From: Maritalea sp049801075
GTDB taxonomy: Bacteria; Pseudomonadota; Alphaproteobacteria; Rhizobiales; Devosiaceae
Direction of reading: 5' to 3'
DNA: 64,000 nucleotides
Assembly (NCBI RefSeq): GCF_049801075.1
Contig: NZ_JBNAGG010000003.1
Span: forward strand, 310,001-374,000
The notes below the pieces were generated by a model that saw only the letters and a program-made list of their open reading frames with translations, was not told where the DNA came from and searched no databases. Shown here in pieces: positions 1-8,251 of the stretch (the stretch's first letter is position 1; each line of letters begins with the position of its first letter). The translations under genes and the position numbers were made by a program.

Positions 1-599
1 GTCATGCGGCGGCAAAAGGCAAAAAGCTTCATGTGTTGTGGTTGGACGCGCACCCAGATTTTAACCGACCAGATACGTCGCATTCCGGCAATATGCACGG
101 CATGTCGGCAGCCTTCTTTTGCGGCGAGCCCGGATTTAATGGCATCTTAGAGCAACCGATTGATCCTGTTGATCCGCGCGATTTTCATGTGTTTGGCGTA
201 CGCTCTATCGATCAACAAGAAGGTGAATTGCTGCGCGAGCGCGGGGTCGATGTGATGGATATGCGTCATATTGATGAAAAAGGCGTCGCCAGCTTAATTC
301 GCTCAGTGCTTGAAGCTGTGAAACGTGATGATGCCATGTTGCATGTCAGTTTGGACGTGGATTTTCTCGATCCTGTTTATGCTCCCGGCGTCGGCACCAC
401 CGTGCCGGGTGGAGCGACCTATCGCGAAGCGCATTTGGCGATGGAAATGATTTGCGACAGTGGCCTGATGACTTCATTGGACCTGGTCGAGCTTAATCCT
501 TATTTGGACGAGCGTGGCAAAAGCACACGTATGTTGGTGAATCTCACCGAAAGTGGCTTTGGTCGCCGTGTCTTCGATCGTCCTACAAGCGCATATTAA
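1..599 (+). CDS. rocF: Arginase, C-terminal part (5' end outside window)
   Basis: The frame is already open at the left edge (first full codon at base 3), so only the last 198 residues are visible. Arginase hydrolyses L-arginine to ornithine and urea in the cytoplasm. The visible part carries the manganese-binding motifs of the ureohydrolase family: DAHPDFN near the edge, followed by the SGNMHGM segment, and SLDVDFLDP with its Asp-x-Asp pair in the middle. The PGG.TYREAH stretch after it is also typical. It lies beside putR/putA, which fits a shared route from arginine through ornithine and proline to glutamate. Arginase is preferred over agmatinase because of the HPDFN and SGNMHGM sequences. 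Confidence 0.9.
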   Translation, partial: HAAAKGKKLHVLWLDAHPDFNRPDTSHSGNMHGMSAAFFCGEPGFNGILEQPIDPVDPRDFHVFGVRSIDQQEGELLRERGVDVMDMRHIDEKGVASLIRSVLEAVKRDDAMLHVSLDVDFLDPVYAPGVGTTVPGGATYREAHLAMEMICDSGLMTSLDLVELNPYLDERGKSTRMLVNLTESGFGRRVFDRPTSAY

Positions 600-619
600 T
601 TTGTTGTGCCGGTGAGTGC

Positions 620-652
620 TTTAAGTGCTGTGCGTGGGGTGCAGCGCTTAAA
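620..652. terminator. Bidirectional hairpin between arginase and putR
   Basis: Two 11-base arms (620-630 and 642-652) pair with a single G-U wobble and enclose an 11-base loop. It sits between two convergent genes and overlaps the last codons of putR. T-rich sequence follows only loosely, so termination is inferred from the hairpin and its position. Confidence 0.5.
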
Positions 653-1085
653 TATCTTTCACCGTCTCCATCGCCACAAAGGTGGAGGTTTGTGCAACAT
701 GGGGGAGGGCAGAAATGACCTCCCCCAATATACGGCGATAGGCCGAAATATCTTTGGTGCGCACTTTCATTAAATAGTCAAAGCTGGCCGCGATCATGTG
801 GCACTGCTCAATCTCGGGCGTGTTGCGCACCGCCTCATTAAAATCGTCTAATGCGCGCGCGCGGGTATCTGAAAGGGTCACCTGCACAAAGGCGATGTGG
901 CCATTGCCCAATTTTTCATGATTGACCCTTGTGTGGTAGCCTAAAATTACGCGGTCGCGCTCAAGTTTTTTCACCCGCATTTGGGTGGGCGTTTTGGAAA
1001 GGCCGATCCTGTCGGCCAAATTGGCCATCGACATGCGGGCATTTTTGGCCAACGCGGTGATGATCTTGCGGTCGATACTATCCAT
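648..1085 (-). CDS. putR: Lrp/AsnC-family regulator, probable PutR
   Basis: The 145-residue protein has the standard Lrp/AsnC build. An N-terminal helix-turn-helix (about residues 1-60, starting MDSIDRKIITALAKNARMS) is followed by an alpha/beta ligand-binding domain that includes the usual segment around HMIAASFDYLMKVRT. It is transcribed divergently from putA, with about 150 bases between the two starts. Proline-responsive PutR activators of other alphaproteobacteria have this arrangement. The PutA encoded here lacks the N-terminal DNA-binding domain found in enterobacterial PutA, so a separate regulator is expected. The function is inferred from family and neighbourhood. Confidence 0.85.
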   Translation of the reverse strand: MDSIDRKIITALAKNARMSMANLADRIGLSKTPTQMRVKKLERDRVILGYHTRVNHEKLGNGHIAFVQVTLSDTRARALDDFNEAVRNTPEIEQCHMIAASFDYLMKVRTKDISAYRRILGEVISALPHVAQTSTFVAMETVKDI

Positions 1086-1168
1086 TTGGACTGCCTTTTG
1101 CTTTTATGCCTGCTTAATCGGCTAAATTGTGCGTTATCAATAGATGAAAGTCCTGACAAATTCAATTC

Positions 1169-1187
1169 AATAGACCAATGATCTATT
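1169..1187. promoter_or_regulatory. Inverted repeat in the putR-putA intergenic region
   Basis: AATAGA at 1169-1174 is repeated in inverted form as TCTATT at 1182-1187 with a 7-base spacer. It lies about 50 bases before the putA start, in the divergent promoter region. An AATAGA half-site also occurs near 1138. It is a candidate PutR site, judged only by position and symmetry. Confidence 0.3.
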
Positions 1188-1234
1188 TAATGTCGGGTAA
1201 AATGAGGAAAATTATATCGGTTCTGGGAGGTCTC

Positions 1235-4200
1235 ATGCTGGACCAAATTCGCGAAAAAATGCGGGCAAATCACTTGCCCAACGAGGCTGATGCCGTCAAA
1301 TATTTGCTCGACATGGTGGCGCTTAGCGCTGGTGATCGGGAGAAAATCAGCGAGGAATCTGCTCGTCTGGTGCAGCAATTGCGTGATGAAGCGCAACAAG
1401 GGTTGATGGAAACCTTTTTGGCCGAATATGGCCTTTCCACCGATGAAGGCATTGCCTTGATGTGTTTGGCTGAGGCCATGTTGCGGGTGCCCGATGGTCC
1501 AACAATCGACGATCTGATCAAAGATAAGATTGTTGATGAAGATTGGTCACAGCATTTGGGCGCGGCGGAAAGCCTTTTGGTGGAAGCCTCTACCCTTGGG
1601 TTGGTGGTGTCAAAAACCCTGTTGAGCGACAAAAAAGCTGGCGGTGTGTTTAAGCCACTGAGCCTTTTGGGTCGTCGCATGTCGGAGCCTGTGATCCGCA
1701 CCGCGGTGGGCCAAGCCATGCGCATTATGGGGTCGCAATTTGTATTGGGCCGTTCAATTGAGGAAGCATTGTCAAACGGCTCCAAGCCGATGGCGAAAGG
1801 CTATACGTACTCATTCGATATGTTGGGCGAAGCGGCGCGTACTGAAAACGACGCGCAACGCTATCACGCTGCTTATTTGGATGCGATCCATCGTTTGGCC
1901 AAGGACGCGGTGCATGGAGATGTGCGGAAGAACCCCGGCATTTCTATCAAATTGTCGGCGCTGCATCCGCGTTATGAATTTGGCAAACGCGAGACCATGG
2001 TCGATGAGATGGTGGCGCGGGTGCTTGAGCTGGTGAAGCCAGCAGCCAAAGCGCAAATGGGCCTCAATATTGATGCGGAAGAGGCGGATCGCCTCGATCT
2101 CTCGCTCGATATTATTGAGAAGGTTTTGTCCGATCCGGCGCTGGATGGCTGGGATGGGTTTGGCATTGTGGTCCAGGCCTATGGTCCGCGCGCCTCATAT
2201 GCGATTGATTGGCTTTATACGTTGGCGGAAAAGCTCGACCGCAAAATCATGATCCGCCTTGTAAAAGGTGCTTATTGGGACACAGAGATTAAACGCGCGC
2301 AAGTGATGGGGCTTTCTGGCTATCCCGTGTTTACCCGCAAGGTGAATACCGATGTGTCCTATCTGGCCTGTGCCCGGAAATTGCTGGATATGCGCGACCG
2401 CATTTATCCGCAATTCGCCACGCACAATGCGCACAGTGCGTCTGCTGTATTGCATTTGGCGGGCAATGATCGGGAAGGTTTTGAATTCCAACGGTTGCAC
2501 GGCATGGGCGAAGGCTTGCATGAAGCGTTGCGGCAGCAAAATGACACGCGATGCCGGATTTATGCGCCAGTGGGTGCGCACCGCGATTTGCTGGCCTATT
2601 TGGTGCGGCGCTTGTTGGAAAATGGTGCGAACTCCAGCTTTGTGAACCAGGTTTACGACAAAAAAATTCCACCAAGCATGATTGTAGCAGACCCGATTTC
2701 AGAAGTGATGGAATTGGATCATATCGCCAATGATAAGATTCCCATGCCCAAGGATTTGTTTGGCGAACAACGTTTGAATGCCAAAGGCTGGGACATCACA
2801 GATCCCATCGAATTTGCGGCACTGGATGCAGCACGCTGCAAATTTGCGGGCGACCATAAATGGACGTTCGCGCTGGATGCGGCATTGGGCGAAAAGGGCA
2901 AGGTGCAAAAGCTGGTGAACCCGGCCAATCTGCAAGATGATGTGGGTGAGATTGCCAATGCAACTCCAGCGGCGGTTACCAAAGCTGTTGAGGTGGCGGC
3001 AAATGGTCAAAAAGCATGGGGCAGCAAAGCGCCGAGCAATCGGGCTGCCGCATTGCGCAAAGCAGCGGATCTATATGAAGATCACGCAGCTGAATTGTTT
3101 GCTTTGGCATCGCGGGAAGCGGGCAAAAGCCTGTTGGATGGCATTGCCGAAGTGCGCGAAGCCGTTGATTTCTTGCGTTATTACGCCAATGAAGCTGAAC
3201 GTTTGGGCGAGCAAGATGATGCGCGCGGCGTGATCGCGTGTATTTCGCCGTGGAATTTCCCACTGGCCATTTTCACCGGGCAGGTGGCTGCGGCATTGGT
3301 TGCAGGCAATACGGTTGTGGCCAAGCCTGCGGAGCAAAGCCCTTTGATGGGTGCGCGTGCCGTTGAGTTGCTGCACGAAGCGGGCGTGCCCAAAGATGCA
3401 TTGGTTTTGGTGCCGGGTGCTGGCGATATCGGTGCCGCACTTACGTCACAGCCAAATTTGGGCGGTGTGTGCTTTACCGGCTCGACCGAAGTGGCGAAAT
3501 TGATCGATAAGCAATTGGCCAAAACTGCAGATAGCGATGCGATGTTGATCGCGGAAACAGGTGGCTTGAACGCCATGATCGTTGACAGCACCGCGCTGCC
3601 AGAGCAAGCGATCCGTGATATTCTGGCGTCATCGTTCCAAAGTGCGGGACAGCGTTGTTCAGCTTTGCGCATGCTATATGTGCAAGAAGATGTGGCTGAT
3701 CATGTGCTTGAAATGCTTTATGGCGGGTTGGATGCGATGCAAGTCGGCAATCCGTGGGATTTGGCAACCGATGTTGGCCCTGTGATTGATGCGGAAGCAC
3801 AAAAAGACATCTCTGACTATTGTGCCAAGCTGACCAATGAAGGGCGTTTGTTGAAAAAGATCAAAGTGCCAAGCGAAGGACACTTTGTTGAGCCGCATAT
3901 CTTCAAGGTCAGTGGCATTGAAGAGCTGGAACGCGAAGTGTTTGGCCCTGTGTTGCATGTGGCGACCTTTAAAGCGCGCGATATCAATAAGGTTGTCGAT
4001 GCGGTGAACGCCAAAGGTTTCGGCCTCACATTTGGTTTGCACACCCGCATGGATAGCCGCGTTGATGCCATCGGCAAGCGCATTAAAGTGGGCAATTTCT
4101 ACGTCAACCGCAATCAGATTGGGGCGATTGTTGGCTCGCAACCCTTTGGTGGTGAGGGGCTTTCTGGCACGGGTCCGAAAGCAGGCGGACCAAACTATCT

Positions 4201-4798
4201 GCCACGTTTCCGGGTTGCTAAGCGTGCACATGAGACCGCCGAAACCGGCCAAATTGGTGCGATTGATATTGCCACTGCCTTTGAAGAAATTTCCTCCATT
4301 GAATGGGCAGATCGCGATGATCGTGCGCAAATTTTGGGTGATGATGAACCGAAAATGGCGAAAGAACTGCCTGGCCCAACGGGCGAGTTTAACCGCATCA
4401 GCTATACACCGCGCGGCCGAATTTTGGCTGTTGGTGGGGGCAATGATTTGCTAGAACTGGCAAAAGCAGCCCTGCTTTGGGGCAACAGATTGGTGATTGT
4501 GGGCAGCCCGCTGCCATCAGAATTGGCACGGCTGAAAGCCGCAGGCGCACCAATCAGCTTGATTGAAGGCGCTGTTGACCCCGAAAAACTTGACGGGTTG
4601 GCCATCGATGCGGTGGCCCTGGCGGGGCAAGGCGAGGGCGTCCAAAAATTACGTGCCGCTATGGCCGCGCTGGATGGCCCCATTGTGCCGTTCATCACCA
4701 GCCCCCACGATGTGGCAGGCTTTGTACATGAACGTGCAATTTGTATCGACACCACCGCTGCCGGCGGCAACGCTTCTTTGTTGGCGCAAACGAGCTAA
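1235..4798 (+). CDS. putA: Bifunctional proline dehydrogenase / L-glutamate gamma-semialdehyde dehydrogenase
   Basis: PutA oxidises proline to pyrroline-5-carboxylate with FAD, then oxidises glutamate semialdehyde to glutamate with NAD+. I chose ATG 1235 because GGGAGG lies just upstream at 1225-1230; the frame is open further upstream but without a good ribosome site. The protein has 1187 residues. The proline dehydrogenase barrel shows RLVKGAYWDTEIKRAQ and ATHNAHSASAV. The aldehyde dehydrogenase domain has the catalytic glutamate (E774, in IAETGG) and cysteine (C808, in SAGQRCSAL), then PFGGEGLSGTGPKAGG. A C-terminal domain of roughly 150-200 residues follows, as in longer PutA forms. There is no N-terminal ribbon-helix-helix domain, so regulation presumably depends on PutR. 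Confidence 0.97.
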   Translation: MLDQIREKMRANHLPNEADAVKYLLDMVALSAGDREKISEESARLVQQLRDEAQQGLMETFLAEYGLSTDEGIALMCLAEAMLRVPDGPTIDDLIKDKIVDEDWSQHLGAAESLLVEASTLGLVVSKTLLSDKKAGGVFKPLSLLGRRMSEPVIRTAVGQAMRIMGSQFVLGRSIEEALSNGSKPMAKGYTYSFDMLGEAARTENDAQRYHAAYLDAIHRLAKDAVHGDVRKNPGISIKLSALHPRYEFGKRETMVDEMVARVLELVKPAAKAQMGLNIDAEEADRLDLSLDIIEKVLSDPALDGWDGFGIVVQAYGPRASYAIDWLYTLAEKLDRKIMIRLVKGAYWDTEIKRAQVMGLSGYPVFTRKVNTDVSYLACARKLLDMRDRIYPQFATHNAHSASAVLHLAGNDREGFEFQRLHGMGEGLHEALRQQNDTRCRIYAPVGAHRDLLAYLVRRLLENGANSSFVNQVYDKKIPPSMIVADPISEVMELDHIANDKIPMPKDLFGEQRLNAKGWDITDPIEFAALDAARCKFAGDHKWTFALDAALGEKGKVQKLVNPANLQDDVGEIANATPAAVTKAVEVAANGQKAWGSKAPSNRAAALRKAADLYEDHAAELFALASREAGKSLLDGIAEVREAVDFLRYYANEAERLGEQDDARGVIACISPWNFPLAIFTGQVAAALVAGNTVVAKPAEQSPLMGARAVELLHEAGVPKDALVLVPGAGDIGAALTSQPNLGGVCFTGSTEVAKLIDKQLAKTADSDAMLIAETGGLNAMIVDSTALPEQAIRDILASSFQSAGQRCSALRMLYVQEDVADHVLEMLYGGLDAMQVGNPWDLATDVGPVIDAEAQKDISDYCAKLTNEGRLLKKIKVPSEGHFVEPHIFKVSGIEELEREVFGPVLHVATFKARDINKVVDAVNAKGFGLTFGLHTRMDSRVDAIGKRIKVGNFYVNRNQIGAIVGSQPFGGEGLSGTGPKAGGPNYLPRFRVAKRAHETAETGQIGAIDIATAFEEISSIEWADRDDRAQILGDDEPKMAKELPGPTGEFNRISYTPRGRILAVGGGNDLLELAKAALLWGNRLVIVGSPLPSELARLKAAGAPISLIEGAVDPEKLDGLAIDAVALAGQGEGVQKLRAAMAALDGPIVPFITSPHDVAGFVHERAICIDTTAAGGNASLLAQTS

Positions 4799-4823
4799 GT
4801 TCGTTTGGTTTTTTGAATTGAAG

Positions 4824-4850
4824 AAGGCGGCTCTTGGGCCGCCTTTTTTT
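4824..4850 (+). terminator. Rho-independent terminator of putA
   Basis: The arms AAGGCGGC (4824-4831) and GCCGCCTT (4838-4845) enclose a 6-base loop and are followed by a run of seven T. It lies 25 bases after the putA stop codon. Confidence 0.9.
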
Positions 4851-5346
4851 CGCGCCGCCGTCCGTTCGCTGCGCTCACTACCCCGGCACGCTCCAGAGTC
4901 TTTTTTGCCGCCACCGGACACTGCGTGTCCGTCCCCGGCACCCCCGAGTCTTTTACGCGCCGCCGTCGTTCGCTACGCTCACTACCCCGGCACCCCCGCC
5001 GATTGGTGCCTCGCTTTTATGCTGTGCAGGGCGTAACCCCACCCCCTCCCGTCATTACCGGACTTGATCCGGTAATCCATGTAGCTGTGGTGTTTGGGCG
5101 AAAACATTTATGGTGCGTATCTTCGCCCATGTTGCTTGGACCCCGGAACAAGTCCGGGGTGACGGCGGTGGGTGGGAGATGCTTCGGAGTATGTCAGCGA
5201 GGGAAAAGAGTGGACGAGCGCAGCGAGGACCCCGAAACCTTTAGGTTTCGCACCGTCGCAGGCAGATGCATGGCGGGGGTGCCGGGGTAGTGAGCGTAGC
5301 GAACGACGGCGGCGCGCAAAAAGAGCATCGAATAGCCGTGAGACAA
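4851..5346. repeat. Mosaic repeat block A (GC-rich units, palindromes, terminal module)
   Basis: No gene is seen here; short frames in it are by-products of repeat sequence. Three GC-rich units in one orientation (about 4851-4892, 4901-4946, 4955-5000) are followed by a fourth in the opposite orientation (5272-5317). Units three and four match as inverted repeats at 45 of 46 bases. Between them lie three hairpins: ATTACCGGA/TCCGGTAAT (5054-5076), ACCCCGGA/TCCGGGGT (5140-5160) and CGAAACCT/AGGTTTCG (5233-5250). The right end, 5323-5346, matches the terminal repeat of the element at 27423-27581 with one mismatch. Block B (25381-25820) shares the same module order. The block lies between the convergent 3' ends of putA and rplS. 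Confidence 0.85.
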
Positions 5347-5394
5347 GACAAACCGCGTTTAGACACTCAAAGTTGCCATTTATCGCTCTAAAAC

Positions 5395-5423
5395 AAAAAA
5401 CCCGGCACAATGGCCGGGTTTTT
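5395..5423 (-). terminator. Rho-independent terminator of rplS
   Basis: CCCGGC (5401-5406) pairs with GCCGGG (5413-5418), extended by A/T pairs. Read on the minus strand it is followed by a run of T. It lies 25 bases beyond the rplS stop codon. Confidence 0.85.
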
Positions 5424-5448
5424 CGAAAATCTAGAGAAGGCAATCAGA

Positions 5449-5961
5449 CTATTCTGATTTGGCTTCCTCTGCAGCGCTTGCTTCGGCTTCAGCCTTTGCA
5501 GCAGCTTCTTGTGCTTCTTTCGCAGCAATTTTATCTGCTTCGCGTTGGGCGCGGGCATCAGCAGCGGCTTGACGCTCACCGTCTTGAATGCGCTTGGTAC
5601 GGGCGTTTGTTGCTTCGAAAATACGTGCAGATTTACCGCGACGCTCACGCAAATAGTAAAGTTTCGCGCGACGGACTTTACCGCGACGCAGCACTTCAAT
5701 GCTGTCGACGATGGGTGAGTAGATCGGGAATACACGCTCAACGCCTTCGCCGTAAGAAATCTTACGTACGGTGAAGCTTTCATGCAGGCCTGAACCTGAA
5801 CGAGCAATCACAACGCCTTCATAGGCCTGCAAACGTTCTTTGTCGCCTTCACGTACACGTACCCATACTTTTACGGTATCGCCGTGAGAAAAATCTGGAA
5901 TTGCGCGCTTTGCTTCAAGCTCTTCGCGCTGCTCTTTTTCGAGCTGCTGAATAATGTTCAT
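5449..5961 (-). CDS. rplS: 50S ribosomal protein L19
   Basis: L19 is a large-subunit protein at the interface with the 30S subunit. The first 115-120 residues are a complete L19 domain (MNIIQQLEKEQ at the start; later GDTVKVWVRVREG, FTVRKISYGEGVERVFP and RRAKLYYLRERRGKSARI). A tail of about 50 residues rich in Ala, Glu and Lys follows, giving 170 residues in all. Tails of this kind are common in related bacteria. The usual order trmD-rplS is interrupted here by about 1.5 kb of foreign-looking genes, so rplS may rely on its own promoter upstream of 5961. Confidence 0.97.
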   Translation of the reverse strand: MNIIQQLEKEQREELEAKRAIPDFSHGDTVKVWVRVREGDKERLQAYEGVVIARSGSGLHESFTVRKISYGEGVERVFPIYSPIVDSIEVLRRGKVRRAKLYYLRERRGKSARIFEATNARTKRIQDGERQAAADARAQREADKIAAKEAQEAAAKAEAEASAAEEAKSE

Positions 5962-6122
5962 TTTTTCGTCCGATTGTTTTCATGCCAGTCAGAGCGTCCA
6001 CAATTCTCATTGCCCGAAAGCCGAAAAAAGGGACGGATACACCGGTCTTGGTGTTTAAAGACAAAATTAGTCTGGCGGGCTATAGCGTAAAAAACGGACA
6101 GAGTCTATGGGTTTCTGGTGAA

Positions 6123-6680
6123 TTACTTGATCGAAAGCTGTTTGCCGATACCCGTCATTCGGATTCGCCAATTTGCCAACGCTTTGCTCACTCCAAAATG
6201 GGCGGCTATCTGCTCGCTATTTAGTCCTCTTTTTCCATGATAAAGCAATCCATCGCGCGGGAGCAAGATCGAAGCTGCTAGCCAGTCTGCTTCATCTTCA
6301 AATTCCGAAGGATAATCGCTTAAAAGAAGGATATTTCCAGCTGAACGATCCACTCGGTTTGGTTTGTGATCGAGTTCTAGATGCGCCCATTCATGCATTA
6401 GCGTGTTGGCGTTTCTTTCTTCTGAATGCGTAGAATTATATATGATTAGGAGTTGGCCTGCTTCCCTAATCGTCATGCCTGACCATGAATTAGGATCATT
6501 TACTGTGAGTTGTTCGAGGCAATCCTGACTTAAATTGGGAATCTGTTCGGGTGTCCATACAGTAATTCCTTTCTGAGTTAGGAAGTGTATTGGATCAATT
6601 CTCTGATTTGGAGCGAGATCTACCTCTGAACGAGCAGCGAGAGCGACTCTTTCTGCGTGTGCCTTAAATCCACGGCGCAT
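6123..6680 (-). CDS. ImmA/IrrE-family metallopeptidase
   Basis: The 185-residue protein contains the zinc-peptidase motif HEWAH (H96, E97, H100), followed by FEDEADWLAASILLP, which supplies the likely third metal ligand. Its start (MRRGFKAHAERVAL) is typical of ImmA-like proteins. Such peptidases usually pair with an XRE-family repressor and cleave it to derepress a mobile element or stress genes. The gene begins 7 bases after the stop of the XRE gene upstream, so the two are probably co-transcribed. The pair lies between trmD and rplS in visibly AT-richer sequence than its neighbours, which suggests acquisition. The actual target is not known. Confidence 0.88.
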   Translation of the reverse strand: MRRGFKAHAERVALAARSEVDLAPNQRIDPIHFLTQKGITVWTPEQIPNLSQDCLEQLTVNDPNSWSGMTIREAGQLLIIYNSTHSEERNANTLMHEWAHLELDHKPNRVDRSAGNILLLSDYPSEFEDEADWLAASILLPRDGLLYHGKRGLNSEQIAAHFGVSKALANWRIRMTGIGKQLSIK

Positions 6681-6687
6681 AATGACT

Positions 6688-7023
6688 TTAAAGACTTTCT
6701 CTATCTCGGATTGCGGCTTGAGCTGCGATGATCATTTCGCCTAGCGCTGTAGCGGTCGCTACGCTGGTGGTCTTCTTTTTTCGCATATGAACGCTGACCG
6801 CAGTTTGGTCGTTGGCGCGATGTGTGAAGCCAAGGAATTGAGAAGGGTCTTCTCCAAGCCATTCGCAAATTGAAGCAAAGGTTTCAAGGTCGGGAAGGTG
6901 CCCATTTTCCACACGTGATAGCGTTGCAGGGCTAACCCCAACCTCTTTTGCTGTAGCACGGATGCCAGTTGGTCCCCGTTTTTTTAGGATCATTTTTCCC
7001 AACTGATCTATGTTGAGTGTCAT
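6688..7023 (-). CDS. XRE-family helix-turn-helix regulator
   Basis: The 111-residue protein has a Cro/C1-type helix-turn-helix in its first 65 residues (ATAKEVGVSPATLSRVENG, then PDLETFASICEWLGEDPSQF). A short basic C-terminal part follows. It is the upstream partner of the ImmA-like peptidase gene, as in phage and ICE control modules. A symmetric site at 7048-7060, about 25 bases before its start, may be an autoregulatory operator. No integrase or other phage gene accompanies the pair, so it may be a remnant or a free-standing stress module. Confidence 0.88.
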   Translation of the reverse strand: MTLNIDQLGKMILKKRGPTGIRATAKEVGVSPATLSRVENGHLPDLETFASICEWLGEDPSQFLGFTHRANDQTAVSVHMRKKKTTSVATATALGEMIIAAQAAIRDRESL

Positions 7024-7047
7024 CTTTACCCACCAGACGTGAAAAAG

Positions 7048-7060
7048 CTTTGACTCAAAG
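7048..7060. promoter_or_regulatory. Palindrome upstream of the XRE gene
   Basis: CTTTGA-C-TCAAAG is a perfect inverted repeat with a one-base centre. A further TCAAAG half-site follows at about 7067-7072. It lies just upstream of the XRE start and within the divergent region facing the small gene at 7235, so it could serve both. The operator role is an inference. Confidence 0.45.
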
Positions 7061-7234
7061 AAAGAATCAAAGCAGAGTGTTTCATGTATAAGACAGTTTG
7101 TGTCTCAATTGTAAGGCGTCTTACTTAAGAAACAGTGAATCATGTGTGCTTTCGTAGGTCAAGAGCCGATTAGGTTGTAACGACGGTTTCTTATGCAAAA
7201 AACCGAATATAATTACCAATTTAGGAAAACATCA

Positions 7235-7447
7235 ATGACTAAAAAAACAAAATTAACACGCTCACGTAGTACTATTTCAGGGCGGTTTGTTACGAAGGCA
7301 GCAACTAGGCGTAGTCCTCGGACAACCGTGACAGAAAAAGTTGGCGGTGGATCAACGGGTGGTGCCTATAGAAGTGCCATTACTGGCAAGTTTGTTTCTA
7401 AGAGCCACGGAAAGCGGCATCCAAACACTACAATGCGTGATAGCTAG
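7235..7447 (+). CDS. Small basic protein with a duplicated RSxIxGxFVxK motif
   Basis: The 70-residue product is rich in Lys, Arg, Ser and Thr. A motif occurs twice: RSTISGRFVTK followed by SPRTTV, and RSAITGKFVSK followed by HPNTTM, joined by a Gly-rich linker. ATG 7235 has AGGA 8 bases upstream and is preferred to ATG 7193 in the same frame, which has no clear ribosome site. It is divergent from the XRE/ImmA pair and belongs to the same AT-rich island. I recall similar small proteins from bacterial accessory regions but know no function. A nucleic-acid-binding or toxin/antitoxin-like role is possible but unsupported. Confidence 0.7.
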   Translation: MTKKTKLTRSRSTISGRFVTKAATRRSPRTTVTEKVGGGSTGGAYRSAITGKFVSKSHGKRHPNTTMRDS

Positions 7448-7458
7448 TTCAAACGAGA

Positions 7459-7493
7459 GATAGATCGCGAAACCTAGGTTATTGCGGTCTATC
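7459..7493 (+). terminator. Hairpin after the small basic protein gene
   Basis: GATAGATCGC (7459-7468) can pair with GCGGTCTATC (7484-7493) over 10 positions with one wobble. It lies just downstream of the gene ending at 7447. There is no strong T run, so termination is uncertain. Confidence 0.35.
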
Positions 7494-7543
7494 GCTGTTT
7501 GCTGAAATCCTATGTGGATTAGCTAAGTCTATCGACTATTTAG

Positions 7544-8251
7544 CTATATTTTGGTTATTTTCCGCTTATACCGATCCCATAAATCTGGGCGGTTCTGCTT
7601 GGTTAGTTCTTCAGATTGTTCCTGCCGCCATTGGTTGACCTTTTTGTGGTTGCCGGAAGTGACCACTTCAGGGATGGGTTCGCCTTCGAACTCTGCAGGG
7701 CGGGTATATTGCGGATATTCCAGCAGGCCGTTTTCAAAACTTTCGTCGGCTTCGCTTTCGGCGGAGCCCATGACGCCGGGGAGCAGGCGCACGGTGGCTT
7801 CCAGCATGGTCATGGCCGCCACTTCGCCGCCGCACAGCACAAAATCGCCAATGGAGACTTCGGTGAGGTTGCGGCTGTCGATCACGCGCTGGTCGACGCC
7901 TTCGAAACGGCCGCATACAATCACCACGCCGGGGCCGTTGGCCCAATCGCGGGCCATTTGCTGGTCGAATGGTTTGCCGCGTGGGCTCATCAAAATGCGG
8001 GGGCGTAGGTCGTCTTCTGGCGAGATGAGGTCAATGGCTTTGGCCAAAATATCTGGTTTGAGAACCAGGCCGGGGCCGCCGCCAGCCGGGGTGTCGTCCA
8101 CCTTTTTGTGTTTATCGGTGGCAAAATCGCGCAACTGGGTAGCGTTGAGCGCCCATGTGCCTTTTTCCGCCGCGCGACCAATGATGGAGGCGCCCAACGG
8201 GCCGGGAAAAAGATCAGGAAACAGGGTGATAATGTCGGCTTTAAACGACAT
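7544..8251 (-). CDS. trmD: tRNA (guanine-N1-)-methyltransferase
   Basis: TrmD methylates G37 of tRNAs reading CNN codons, preventing frameshifts. The 235-residue product has the knotted SPOUT fold signatures: ADIITLFPDLFP at the start, DTPAGGGPGLVLKPD, and SIGDFVLCGGEVAAM in the knot. The C-terminal region includes LLEYPQYTRP. I chose ATG at 8251, whose A overlaps the TGA of rimM; a GTG one codon upstream is possible. The one-base overlap implies translational coupling in the rpsP-rimM-trmD operon. Confidence 0.97.
   Translation of the reverse strand: MSFKADIITLFPDLFPGPLGASIIGRAAEKGTWALNATQLRDFATDKHKKVDDTPAGGGPGLVLKPDILAKAIDLISPEDDLRPRILMSPRGKPFDQQMARDWANGPGVVIVCGRFEGVDQRVIDSRNLTEVSIGDFVLCGGEVAAMTMLEATVRLLPGVMGSAESEADESFENGLLEYPQYTRPAEFEGEPIPEVVTSGNHKKVNQWRQEQSEELTKQNRPDLWDRYKRKITKI

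Noticed and set aside
4851..5000. CRISPR array
   Set aside because: Units are few, differ in length and core, occur in both orientations, and have no regular spacers or cas genes nearby.
4834..5774. Several plus-strand open frames of 77-200 codons across block A and the rplS region
   Set aside because: They run through repeat units or antisense to rplS, have no recognisable family and low-complexity products; the repeats happen to be stop-poor in these frames.
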